Positions 18,755 to 27,404 of a DNA stretch of 64,000 nucleotides are shown piece by piece. The notes below the pieces were generated by a model. That model did not search any database and was not told the origin of the DNA. It saw only the letters and a program-made list of their open reading frames with translations. Positions within the stretch are counted from its first letter, which is position 1. Every line of letters begins with the position of its first letter. The position numbers were made by a program, and so were the translations under genes. This DNA is from Bacteroides luhongzhouii. GTDB taxonomy: Bacteria; Bacteroidota; Bacteroidia; Bacteroidales; Bacteroidaceae. Location: positions 3,968,001 through 4,032,000 of the forward strand of contig NZ_CP059973.1 in NCBI RefSeq assembly GCF_009193295.2, given 5' to 3'.

Positions 18755-18785
18755 TTTGAATCTAATGATTCTTCTAGTATATTTG
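18755..18785 (+). promoter_or_regulatory. Strong-consensus Bacteroides promoter for the GH43-to-esterase operon
   Basis: TTTG (18755-18758), exactly 19 nt, then TATATTTG (18778-18785). Both boxes match the Bacteroides consensus perfectly. Transcription would start near 18792, giving a ~55-nt leader before the ATG at 18847. Confidence 0.8.
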
Positions 18786-18846
18786 AGTACAAATGGCGCT
18801 TTCCATCGTCTCCTTTGTATAAAAGATACAAATATAGAATATACAA

Positions 18847-19770
18847 ATGAAAAAGTTAAGAAATACATTAGCCGCAATAAGTCTTCTGTTTCTGGCTTCT
18901 TGTGGGGGGAACAAAGACTACTATGTGTTCACTTCGTTTCATGAACCGGCTGATGAGGGTTTGAGATACTTATATAGTGAGGATGGAATGCATTGGGACA
19001 GTATTCCGGGAGTTTGGCTAAAACCGGAATTGGGACAGCATCAGCTTATGCGGGACCCCTCGATGGTACGTACTCCGGATGGAACCTACCATTTGGTTTG
19101 GACTACAAGTTGGAAAGGTGATTTAGGATTTGGTTACGCGCATTCCAAAGATTTGATCCATTGGTCGGAACAACAGATGATTCCTGTAATGGCAGACGAA
19201 CCGACTACTGTAAATGTATGGGCTCCGGAAATTTTCTATGACGACGAGAACGATCAGTTTATGGTAGTATGGGCTTCCTGTGTCCCCGGACGTTTTGAAA
19301 AGGGGATAGAAGAAGAGAACAATAATCATCGTTTATACTATATCACGACAAAAGATTTTAAAACCGTTTCGAAAGCAAAACTTTTATACGATCCGGGATT
19401 CAGTTCCATTGATGCCGTTATCGTGAAACGGGCGAAGAATGACTATGTAATGGTACTCAAGGATAACACCCGTCCGGAACGTAATCTGAAAATCGCTTTT
19501 TCCGATTCTATGACCGGTCCTTATTCGCCCGCATCCCAGCCTTTCACTGAATCCTTTGTAGAAGGACCGTCTGTAGAGAAAGTGGGAGATGATTATCTAA
19601 TCTACTTTGATGTATATAAGAGGAAAATATATGGCGCTATGCGTACGAAGGATTTCCGGAACTTTACAGATGTAACAGAAGAGGTAAGCATCCCTGTAGG
19701 GCATAAGCATGGAACCATATTTACGGCTCCGGAATCAGTCGTAAAAGCATTGCTGGAAGAAAAGAAATAA
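18847..19770 (+). CDS. GH43-type glycosidase lipoprotein
   Basis: 307 residues with a lipoprotein signal (LLFLASCGGNKDYYVF, cysteine about residue 19). The rest is a compact five-bladed propeller of the GH43 type: DPSMVRTPDGTYHLVWT near 76 (contains the expected first catalytic aspartate), VNVWAPEIFYDDENDQFMV near 120 and FVEGPSVEKVGDDYLIYFD near 240, where the glutamate matches the family's general acid position. Family activities include alpha-L-arabinofuranosidase and beta-galactosidase. In an RG-II setting, removal of single arabinofuranose residues from the backbone (chain E) is plausible; I recall a GH43 at this place (BT_1021) in B. thetaiotaomicron. First gene of an operon behind a consensus promoter. 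Confidence 0.85.
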   Translation: MKKLRNTLAAISLLFLASCGGNKDYYVFTSFHEPADEGLRYLYSEDGMHWDSIPGVWLKPELGQHQLMRDPSMVRTPDGTYHLVWTTSWKGDLGFGYAHSKDLIHWSEQQMIPVMADEPTTVNVWAPEIFYDDENDQFMVVWASCVPGRFEKGIEEENNNHRLYYITTKDFKTVSKAKLLYDPGFSSIDAVIVKRAKNDYVMVLKDNTRPERNLKIAFSDSMTGPYSPASQPFTESFVEGPSVEKVGDDYLIYFDVYKRKIYGAMRTKDFRNFTDVTEEVSIPVGHKHGTIFTAPESVVKALLEEKK

Positions 19771-19801
19771 ATCCGGAAACAATTTAAATCAGAAATAAAT
19801 C

Positions 19802-22800
19802 ATGAACAACTCTGCTAAAATTCTTTTTGTACTGGTTGCCGGTTGGTTGACTACTACAGCCTTTGCACAAGATAGAATTCATTATACAGGAAAAGAATTA
19901 TCGAACCCGGCTTGTCACGACGGACAACTGTCTCCGGTAGTCGGAGTACATAACATTCAGTTGGTGCGTGCCAATCGTGAACATCCCGATGCTTCGAACG
20001 GTAATGGATGGACGTATAATCACCAGCCGATGCTGGCTTATTGGAATGGACAGTTTTTCTATCAGTACTTGGCAGATCCTTCTGACGAACACGTACCGCC
20101 TTCACAGACTTTTCTGATGACATCGAAGGATGGATATCGCTGGACAAATCCGGAAATTGTGTTTCCTCCTTATCAAGTTCCTGATGGATATACCAAAGAG
20201 TCTCGTCCGGGTGTGCAAGCCAAAGATCTGATTGCCATTATGCACCAGCGTGTCGGATTCTATGTTTCTAAATCCGGCAAGCTGATTACAATGGGAAATT
20301 ACGGAGTTGCTTTGGATAAAAAAGATGATCCCAATGATGGAAACGGTATTGGCCGGGTGGTTCGTGAAATAAAGAAAGACGGTTCTTACGGACCGATCTA
20401 TTTCATTTATTATAATCATGGATTTAATGAAAAGAATACTGATTATCCGTATTTTAAGAAAAGCAAGGATCGTGAGTTTGTGAAGGCTTGTCAGGAAATT
20501 CTCGACAATCCGTTGTATATGATGCAGTGGGTGGAAGAAGCCGACCGTGAAGATCCTATCCTCCCGCTGAAGAAAGGATACAAAGCATTCAATTGTTATA
20601 CATTGTCGGACGGACGTATTGCCAGCCTTTGGAAACATGCGCTTACCTCTATCAGTGAGGATGGCGGACATACTTGGGCAGAACCTGTGCTTCGTGCAAA
20701 AGGTTTCGTCAATAGTAACGCGAAAATTTGGGGACAGCGTTTAAGTGATGGTACATACGCTACCGTATATAATCCGTCGGAATTCCGTTGGCCGTTGGCT
20801 ATATCTTTGAGTAAAGATGGATTGGAATATACAACATTGAATCTGGTGCATGGTGAAATCACTCCCATGCGTTATGGAGGAAATTATAAATCATACGGTC
20901 CTCAATATCCACGTGGCATTCAGGAAGGCAATGGGGTACCTGCTGATGGTGATTTGTGGGTTTCTTACAGTGTGAACAAGGAAGATATGTGGATTTCCCG
21001 TATTCCTGTCCCGGTGGAAATAAATGCTTCAGCACATGCGGATGATGATTTCTCTAAAAATAAATCAATTGCGGAACTGACTGACTGGAATATTTATTCT
21101 CCGGTTTGGGCTCCTGTTTCTTTGGAAGGTCAATGGTTGAAGTTGCAGGATAAAGATCCGTTTGATTATGCCAAAGTAGAACGTAAAATTCCGGCTTCTA
21201 AAGAATTGAAGGTATCATTTGATTTGAAAGCCGGCCAAAATGATAAAGGTACACTCCAGATTGAATTTTTGGATGAGAATGGAATCGCCTGTTCTCGTAT
21301 GGAACTTACTGATGATGGTATTTTCCGAATGAAAGGCGGCTCCCGGTTTGCAAATATGATGAAATATGAAGCAGGAAAGGTTTATCATGTAGAAGCAGTC
21401 CTTTCTACTGTTGATCGTAATATTCAAGTATATGTAGATGGCAAGAGAGTAGGGCTGCGTATGTTCTATGCGCCCGTGGCTGCTGTCGAACGAATCGTAT
21501 TCCGTACTGGCGTACCTCGTACATTCCCGACTGTAGATACTCCTGCCGACCAGACTTATGATCTGCCGAATGCAGGTGCGCAAGATCCATTAGTTGAATA
21601 TGGCATTGCCAATGTGAAAACTTCTTCTACAGATAAGGATTCGTCTTCTGTGTTTTTAAAGTATGCTGACTTCAGTCATTATGCAGACTATTTCAATAGT
21701 ATGGAAGACGAAAATATTATTCAGGCAATTCCCAATGCAAAAGCTTCGGAATGGATGGAGGAAAATATTCCTTTGTTCGAGTGTCCGCAACATAACTTTG
21801 AAGAAATGTATTATTATCGTTGGTGGTCAATCCGTAAGCATATCAAAGAGACTCCTGTTGGATATGGCATGACCGAGTTTCTCGTTCAGCGTTCTTATTC
21901 TGATAAATATAATTTGATTGCTTGTGCAATTGGACATCACATTTATGAAAGCCGTTGGTTGCGTGATCCGAAATATTTAGATCAGATTATTCATACATGG
22001 TATCGTGGTAATGATGGCGGTCCGATGAAGAAAATGGATAAGTTCAGCTCATGGAATGCGGATGCTCTACTGGCTCGTTACATGGTAGATGGTGATAAGG
22101 ACTATCTGTTGGATATGAAGAAAGATCTGGAAACCGAATATCAGCGTTGGGAACGTACGAACCGTTTGAAGAACGGATTGTATTGGCAGGGTGACGTACA
22201 GGATGGTATGGAAGAATCAATCAGTGGGGGACGGAAGAAGAAATATGCCCGGCCGACAATTAATAGTTATATGTATGGCAATGCCAAAGCACTTTCATAC
22301 ATGGGAATTCTTTCCGGTGATGAGGGGATGGCTATGAAATATGGCATGAGAGCAGATACTTTAAAAAATCTGGTAGAAAATGAATTGTGGAATACACGTC
22401 ATCAGTTTTTTGAAACGATGCGTACGGACTCTTCTGCGAATGTGCGTGAAGCAATCGGATATATTCCCTGGTATTTCAACCTGCCGGATACTACCCAAAA
22501 GTATGAAATTGCCTGGAAAGAAATTATGGATGAAAAAGGCTTCTCTGCTCCTTATGGACTGACAACCGCAGAACGTCGTCATCCGGAATTCCGTACACGT
22601 GGAGTAGGCAAATGTGAGTGGGATGGTGCTATCTGGCCGTTTGCTTCCGCACAGACATTGACAGCAATGGCTAACTTTATGAATAATTATCCGCAGACTG
22701 TATTGTCTGACAGTGTATATTTCCATCAGATGGAATTATATGTGGAATCACAGTACCATCGTGGTCGCCCCTATATTGGTGAATATTTGGATGAGGTGAC

Positions 22801-23122
22801 CGGCTATTGGCTGAAAGGAGATCAGGAACGTAGCCGTTATTATAACCATTCCACTTTCAACGACTTGATAATTACAGGGCTGATCGGACTTCGTCCGCGT
22901 TTGGATAATACTATTGAAGTGAATCCCTTAATACCTGCCGACAAGTGGGATTGGTTCTGCTTGGATAATGTATTATATCATGGTCATAATCTGACGATTC
23001 TTTGGGATAAGAATGGTGATCGTTATCATTGCGGAAAAGGATTACGCATTTTTGTAGATGGTAAGGAAGTAGGGCAGGCGGATACATTGACAAGAATCGT
23101 TTGTGAGGATGTTCTTGAATGA
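19802..23122 (+). CDS. Two-enzyme protein GH143 (DHA hydrolase) + GH142 (beta-L-arabinofuranosidase)
   Basis: 1106 residues, signal peptide ending about residue 22 (TTAFAQ). N-terminal part (about 25-420): a sialidase-like beta-propeller with an Asp box (SEDGGHTW near 280) and related blades (TSKDGYRW near 107, SKDGLEY near 340). Middle (about 430-610): a concanavalin-like beta-sandwich. C-terminal part (about 640-1085): an (alpha/alpha)6 barrel with YYYRWWSIRKHIKETP, LYWQGDVQDGMEESISGG, CEWDGAIWPFASAQT and YNHSTFNDLIITGLIGLRP. This matches my memory of BT_1020, founder of GH142 and GH143, which dismantles RG-II chain D: beta-L-Araf on 3-deoxy-lyxo-heptulosaric acid (DHA). Size, order of parts and neighbours all agree. 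It is 31 nt from GH43 and 33 nt from GH78. Confidence 0.85.
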   Translation: MNNSAKILFVLVAGWLTTTAFAQDRIHYTGKELSNPACHDGQLSPVVGVHNIQLVRANREHPDASNGNGWTYNHQPMLAYWNGQFFYQYLADPSDEHVPPSQTFLMTSKDGYRWTNPEIVFPPYQVPDGYTKESRPGVQAKDLIAIMHQRVGFYVSKSGKLITMGNYGVALDKKDDPNDGNGIGRVVREIKKDGSYGPIYFIYYNHGFNEKNTDYPYFKKSKDREFVKACQEILDNPLYMMQWVEEADREDPILPLKKGYKAFNCYTLSDGRIASLWKHALTSISEDGGHTWAEPVLRAKGFVNSNAKIWGQRLSDGTYATVYNPSEFRWPLAISLSKDGLEYTTLNLVHGEITPMRYGGNYKSYGPQYPRGIQEGNGVPADGDLWVSYSVNKEDMWISRIPVPVEINASAHADDDFSKNKSIAELTDWNIYSPVWAPVSLEGQWLKLQDKDPFDYAKVERKIPASKELKVSFDLKAGQNDKGTLQIEFLDENGIACSRMELTDDGIFRMKGGSRFANMMKYEAGKVYHVEAVLSTVDRNIQVYVDGKRVGLRMFYAPVAAVERIVFRTGVPRTFPTVDTPADQTYDLPNAGAQDPLVEYGIANVKTSSTDKDSSSVFLKYADFSHYADYFNSMEDENIIQAIPNAKASEWMEENIPLFECPQHNFEEMYYYRWWSIRKHIKETPVGYGMTEFLVQRSYSDKYNLIACAIGHHIYESRWLRDPKYLDQIIHTWYRGNDGGPMKKMDKFSSWNADALLARYMVDGDKDYLLDMKKDLETEYQRWERTNRLKNGLYWQGDVQDGMEESISGGRKKKYARPTINSYMYGNAKALSYMGILSGDEGMAMKYGMRADTLKNLVENELWNTRHQFFETMRTDSSANVREAIGYIPWYFNLPDTTQKYEIAWKEIMDEKGFSAPYGLTTAERRHPEFRTRGVGKCEWDGAIWPFASAQTLTAMANFMNNYPQTVLSDSVYFHQMELYVESQYHRGRPYIGEYLDEVTGYWLKGDQERSRYYNHSTFNDLIITGLIGLRPRLDNTIEVNPLIPADKWDWFCLDNVLYHGHNLTILWDKNGDRYHCGKGLRIFVDGKEVGQADTLTRIVCEDVLE

Positions 23123-23155
23123 TCATTTATTAAACAAATAAAGATATATGAAAAG

Positions 23156-25960
23156 ATGAATTTTAGAAATTATTTTCTTTTAATATTGCTTTGTCTACCT
23201 TGTATTGTACAAGCGAAAAATATAACAATCACTCGTCTCACCTGTGAAATGCAGGAAGGGTTTGTTGTGGTTGAAGGTGCACCCCGTTTGGGATGGGTGA
23301 TGGAGTCACCGGAAAATGGGACACGACAATCTGCCTATGAGATTGATATTCGGGAAGCTTTTACAGGGCGTTTAATTTGGAATAGCGGTAAAGTCAATTC
23401 TTCACAGAGTCAGTTGATTGCAACGGAAGGAGTGAATATAGCTTCTGATACTCCTTTCAATTATAGTTGGCGTGTTCGTGTTTGGGATGAAACGGATACA
23501 CCTTCTGAATGGAGTCGTGAAGCAAAGTTCCGCGCTGTTTCCTCAAAGTATTCCGAAGGAAAATGGATTGGAGCTATTACCCGACAAAATGCTCATTTAC
23601 CGGAAGGGCGTAAGTTCCACGGTGGAGAGTTGAAGAAACCGGAAGTGAAAGCGGCTTGGGAAGCAGTGGACACTTTGGCAAAGAAAAGTATTTGTTTGAG
23701 AAGAACATTCCGAGTAGGAGATGAGACAGAAGGGGGTACAAACCGTAAACCGGGCAAGAAAATTGTGGAGGCTACGGCATACGTTTGTGGCCTGGGATTC
23801 TATGAGTTTTCTTTGAATGGTAAAAAAATAGGTAACAGTGAGTTTGCTCCATTGTGGAGTGATTATGATAAAACTGTTTACTATAATACATACGATGTAA
23901 CGGAACAATTGCGACGTGGTGAGAATGCCGTAGGAATCTTATTAGGAAATGGATTCTATAATGTGCAGGGGGGACGTTATCGCAAATTACAGATCAGCTT
24001 TGGGCCTCCCACACTTTTATTTGAGCTGGTCATTAACTACGAAGATGGAACATGTACAACGGTTTATTCTGATAATGACTGGAAATATGATTTTAGTCCG
24101 GTAACCTTCAATTGCATATATGGAGGGGAAGATTATGATGCGCGTCGTGAACAGCAAGGATGGAATCAGATTGGCTTTGATGACAGTCACTGGCGTCCGG
24201 TAGTCATACAGGAGGCTCCTAAAGGAGTACTTCGTCCACAGATGGCGGCTCCGGTGAAAATCATGGAACGGTATGATATTCAAAAAGTAACCAAACTAAA
24301 TGCGGAACAAGTTGCATCAGCTTCTGTATCAACTAAGAGAACAGTCGACCCTTCTGCTTTTGTGTTGGATATGGGACAGAATCTGGCTGGCTTTCCGGAA
24401 ATAACAATACGTGGTAGACGGGGGCAGAAAGTAACTTTGATTGTAGCTGAAGCATTGACAGAGGAAGGTGCTTGCAATCAGCGTCAGACAGGGCGTCAAC
24501 ACTATTACGAATACACTCTGAAAGGGGAAGGAGATGAAACCTGGCACCCTCGTTTCTCTTATTACGGTTTTAGATATGTTCAGGTAGAGGGTGCTGTCTT
24601 AAAAGGGCAGAAGAATCCGCATAAATTGCCTGTATTAAAGAATATTCAATCCTGTTTCGTATATAATTCGGCCAGGAAAGTTTCCACTTTCGAATCATCC
24701 AATCAGATATTTAATGCTGCCCATCGATTGATTGAGAAAGCGGTTCGCAGCAATATGCAGTCTGTGTTTACAGATTGTCCGCATCGTGAGAAACTTGGAT
24801 GGCTGGAACAGGTACATCTGAATGGTCCGGGTTTGTTGTATAACTATGATTTGACAGCTTATGCTCCGCAGATTATGCAGAATATGGCAGATGCACAACA
24901 TGCCAACGGAGCTATGCCGACAACTGCTCCGGAATATGTGATTTTTGAAGGTCCGGGGATGGATGCTTTTGCCGAATCTCCGGAGTGGGGTGGTTCTCTG
25001 GTTATTTTCCCTTTTATGTACTATGAGACTTATGGAGACGATTCATTGATTAAGAAGTATTATCCGAATATGCGTCGTTATGTGGATTATCTCAAGACTC
25101 GTGCAGATAAAGGTATTCTTTCTTTCGGATTGGGAGACTGGTATGATTACGGAGATTTTCGTGCGGGATTCTCACGGAATACACCGGTTCCATTGGTGGC
25201 TACTGCGCATTATTATATGACAGTCATGTATTTGGTACAAGCTGCGAAAATGCTAGGTAATGACTTTGACATTCGTTATTATACTTCGCTGGCACAGGAT
25301 ATAATGGCCGCATTTAATAAATGTTTTCTTCATAAGGATACGGCACAATATGGTACAGGAAGCCAATGCAGTAATGCACTTCCGCTATTCCTCCAAATGA
25401 CGCAAGATGCAGAACTGAATGAGAAAGTATTTATGAATCTGATAAAAGATGTAGAAGCACATGGCAACCGTTTGACTACCGGTGATGTGGGAAACCGTTA
25501 TCTGATTCAGACATTGGCGCGTAATGGAGAACATGAACTTATTTATAAGATGTTCAATCATGAAGAAGCTCCCGGATATGGTTTCCAGTTGAAATTCGGC
25601 GCTACAACTTTGACCGAGCAGTGGGACCCCCGTCAAGGTTCTTCCTGGAATCACTTTATGATGGGACAGATTGATGAATGGTTTTTTAATTCACTGGTCG
25701 GTATTCGTCCATCTACTACTCCCAAACAAGGTTATCAGAAGTTCATCATTGCTCCCCAACCTGTGGGAGATTTGAAATATGTCAAAGCGTCGTATGAAAC
25801 TTTATACGGTACCATTACTGTGGACTGGACTTGTGAGAATGGGATTTTCACTTTAAACGTGTCTGTTCCAGTGAATACTACCGCTGTCGTTTACCTCCCG
25901 GGAGAAAAAGAACCGAAAGAGATACAGAGCGGAACATATCAATTGGTTTGTGCAAAATGA
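23156..25960 (+). CDS. GH78 alpha-L-rhamnosidase
   Basis: 934 residues with a signal peptide ending about residue 20 (IVQAK). Multi-domain GH78 layout: N-terminal beta domains (GAPRLGWVMESPENGTRQSA, then YVCGLGFYEFSLNGKKIG, the lectin-like domain), a bridging region (LDMGQNLAGFPEI near 405) and an (alpha/alpha)6 barrel beginning near 500. The catalytic-region motif FTDCPHREKLGWLEQVHLNG is near 540, the family variant of DCPQRxExxGWxGD, followed by GSSWNHFMMGQIDEWFF near 845. Length is normal. It should release terminal rhamnose from an RG-II side chain (A or B); which one cannot be read. It lies in the operon GH43, GH143-142, GH78, GH28, esterase. Confidence 0.93.
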   Translation: MNFRNYFLLILLCLPCIVQAKNITITRLTCEMQEGFVVVEGAPRLGWVMESPENGTRQSAYEIDIREAFTGRLIWNSGKVNSSQSQLIATEGVNIASDTPFNYSWRVRVWDETDTPSEWSREAKFRAVSSKYSEGKWIGAITRQNAHLPEGRKFHGGELKKPEVKAAWEAVDTLAKKSICLRRTFRVGDETEGGTNRKPGKKIVEATAYVCGLGFYEFSLNGKKIGNSEFAPLWSDYDKTVYYNTYDVTEQLRRGENAVGILLGNGFYNVQGGRYRKLQISFGPPTLLFELVINYEDGTCTTVYSDNDWKYDFSPVTFNCIYGGEDYDARREQQGWNQIGFDDSHWRPVVIQEAPKGVLRPQMAAPVKIMERYDIQKVTKLNAEQVASASVSTKRTVDPSAFVLDMGQNLAGFPEITIRGRRGQKVTLIVAEALTEEGACNQRQTGRQHYYEYTLKGEGDETWHPRFSYYGFRYVQVEGAVLKGQKNPHKLPVLKNIQSCFVYNSARKVSTFESSNQIFNAAHRLIEKAVRSNMQSVFTDCPHREKLGWLEQVHLNGPGLLYNYDLTAYAPQIMQNMADAQHANGAMPTTAPEYVIFEGPGMDAFAESPEWGGSLVIFPFMYYETYGDDSLIKKYYPNMRRYVDYLKTRADKGILSFGLGDWYDYGDFRAGFSRNTPVPLVATAHYYMTVMYLVQAAKMLGNDFDIRYYTSLAQDIMAAFNKCFLHKDTAQYGTGSQCSNALPLFLQMTQDAELNEKVFMNLIKDVEAHGNRLTTGDVGNRYLIQTLARNGEHELIYKMFNHEEAPGYGFQLKFGATTLTEQWDPRQGSSWNHFMMGQIDEWFFNSLVGIRPSTTPKQGYQKFIIAPQPVGDLKYVKASYETLYGTITVDWTCENGIFTLNVSVPVNTTAVVYLPGEKEPKEIQSGTYQLVCAK

Positions 25961-26057
25961 AAGAACCTTTTTGTATATATTTGTAGAATTAAAAAACAAT
26001 GTATTAGCATGATTTTTTAGAAGGTAACAATGAAATTATACTTTAATAATATCGATT

Positions 26058-27398
26058 ATGAATTTACGAACAACTCTTATCGTCTTTCTTTGCTTCTGTG
26101 CAACAACAGTTCTTCGTGCCGAGCGTGTAGATATGCTGAAGGCCGGTGCAAAAGCAAATGGTAAGGCTCTTAATACAAAGCTAATCAATTCAACGATTGA
26201 CCGTCTGAACCGTGGTGGCGGAGGTACTCTTTTCTTTCCTGCCGGGACTTACCTGACGGGGAGTATCCATCTGAAAAGTAATATTACACTGGAGTTGGAA
26301 GCCGGAGCTACCTTGCTCTTTTCCGATAACTTTGATGACTATCTTCCTTTTGTCGAGGTTCGCCATGAAGGAGTGATGATGAAAAGTTTTCAGCCTTTGA
26401 TCTATGCGGTAGATGCCGAGAATATTACGATCAAAGGAGAAGGAACTTTGGACGGACAAGGAAAGAAATGGTGGATGGAGTTCTTTCGTGTCATGATTGA
26501 TTTGAAAGACAATGGCATGCGTGATGTGAATAAATATCAGCCGATGTGGGATGCAGCAAACGATACGACGGCGATTTATGCTGAAACGAACAAGGATTAT
26601 GTAAGTACATTGCAACGTCGCTTTTTCCGTCCTCCGTTTATTCAGCCCGTTCGTTGTAAGAAAGTAAAGATTGAAGGAGTGAAAATCATAAATTCTCCCT
26701 TCTGGACGGTCAATCCGGAGTTTTGCGACAATGTAACCATAAAGGGGATCACCATAGATAATGCGCCCTCACCAAATACGGACGGAGTGAATCCGGAATC
26801 CTGCCGCAACGTACATATCAGCGACTGCCATATATCAGTAGGAGACGATTGCATCACAATCAAGTCGGGAAGAGATGCGCAGGCCCGTCGTTTGGGAGTA
26901 CCTTGCGAGAATATCACTATCACCAACTGCACCATGCTTTCCGGTCATGGAGGCGTTGTTATCGGCAGCGAGATGAGTGGGAGTGTGCGTAAAGTTACTA
27001 TTTCCAATTGCGTGTTTGACGGAACAGATCGTGGAATCCGTATTAAGTCGACCCGTGGAAGGGGAGGAGTCGTTGAAGATATTCGTGTCAGCAACGTCGT
27101 AATGAGCAACATTAAACAGGAAGCTGTTGTATTGAATTTGAAATACAGTAAAATGCCTGCCGAACCTAAGAGTGAACGCACTCCGATATTCCGTAACGTA
27201 CATATCAGCGGAATGACTGTGACAAACGTAAAGACCCCGATCAAAATAGTGGGCTTGGAAGAAGCGTCGATATCTGACATCGTTTTGCGTGATATTCATA
27301 TTCAAGGAGGGAAACAGAAATGTATCTTCGAAAATTGTGAACGTATCACGATGGATGACGTAATCATCAATGGTGAAAAAACAACTAGCATAAATTAA
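26058..27398 (+). CDS. GH28 polygalacturonase-type glycosidase
   Basis: 446 residues with a signal peptide (ends VLRAE, about residue 21). Right-handed beta-helix with all four GH28 active-site motifs: NTDGV near 240, GDDCITIKSG near 262, SGHGGVVIGSE near 295 and RGIRIKSTRGRGG near 325. So the catalytic aspartates are intact. GH28 enzymes hydrolyse galacturonic acid linkages; in RG-II loci they remove GalA from side chains or backbone ends. It starts 97 nt after GH78, with a TATATTTG box near 25977-25984 that might give a minor internal promoter, although a -33 box at the right distance is missing. The esterase follows after 6 nt, so the two are surely co-transcribed. Confidence 0.94.
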   Translation: MNLRTTLIVFLCFCATTVLRAERVDMLKAGAKANGKALNTKLINSTIDRLNRGGGGTLFFPAGTYLTGSIHLKSNITLELEAGATLLFSDNFDDYLPFVEVRHEGVMMKSFQPLIYAVDAENITIKGEGTLDGQGKKWWMEFFRVMIDLKDNGMRDVNKYQPMWDAANDTTAIYAETNKDYVSTLQRRFFRPPFIQPVRCKKVKIEGVKIINSPFWTVNPEFCDNVTIKGITIDNAPSPNTDGVNPESCRNVHISDCHISVGDDCITIKSGRDAQARRLGVPCENITITNCTMLSGHGGVVIGSEMSGSVRKVTISNCVFDGTDRGIRIKSTRGRGGVVEDIRVSNVVMSNIKQEAVVLNLKYSKMPAEPKSERTPIFRNVHISGMTVTNVKTPIKIVGLEEASISDIVLRDIHIQGGKQKCIFENCERITMDDVIINGEKTTSIN

Positions 27399-27404
27399 AA
27401 ATAA

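Noticed and set aside
25977..25984. TATATTTG as a full promoter before GH28
   Set aside because: The nearest TTTG lies 25 nt away instead of 19-21, and tight operon structure makes co-transcription likelier; kept only as a remark in the GH28 entry.
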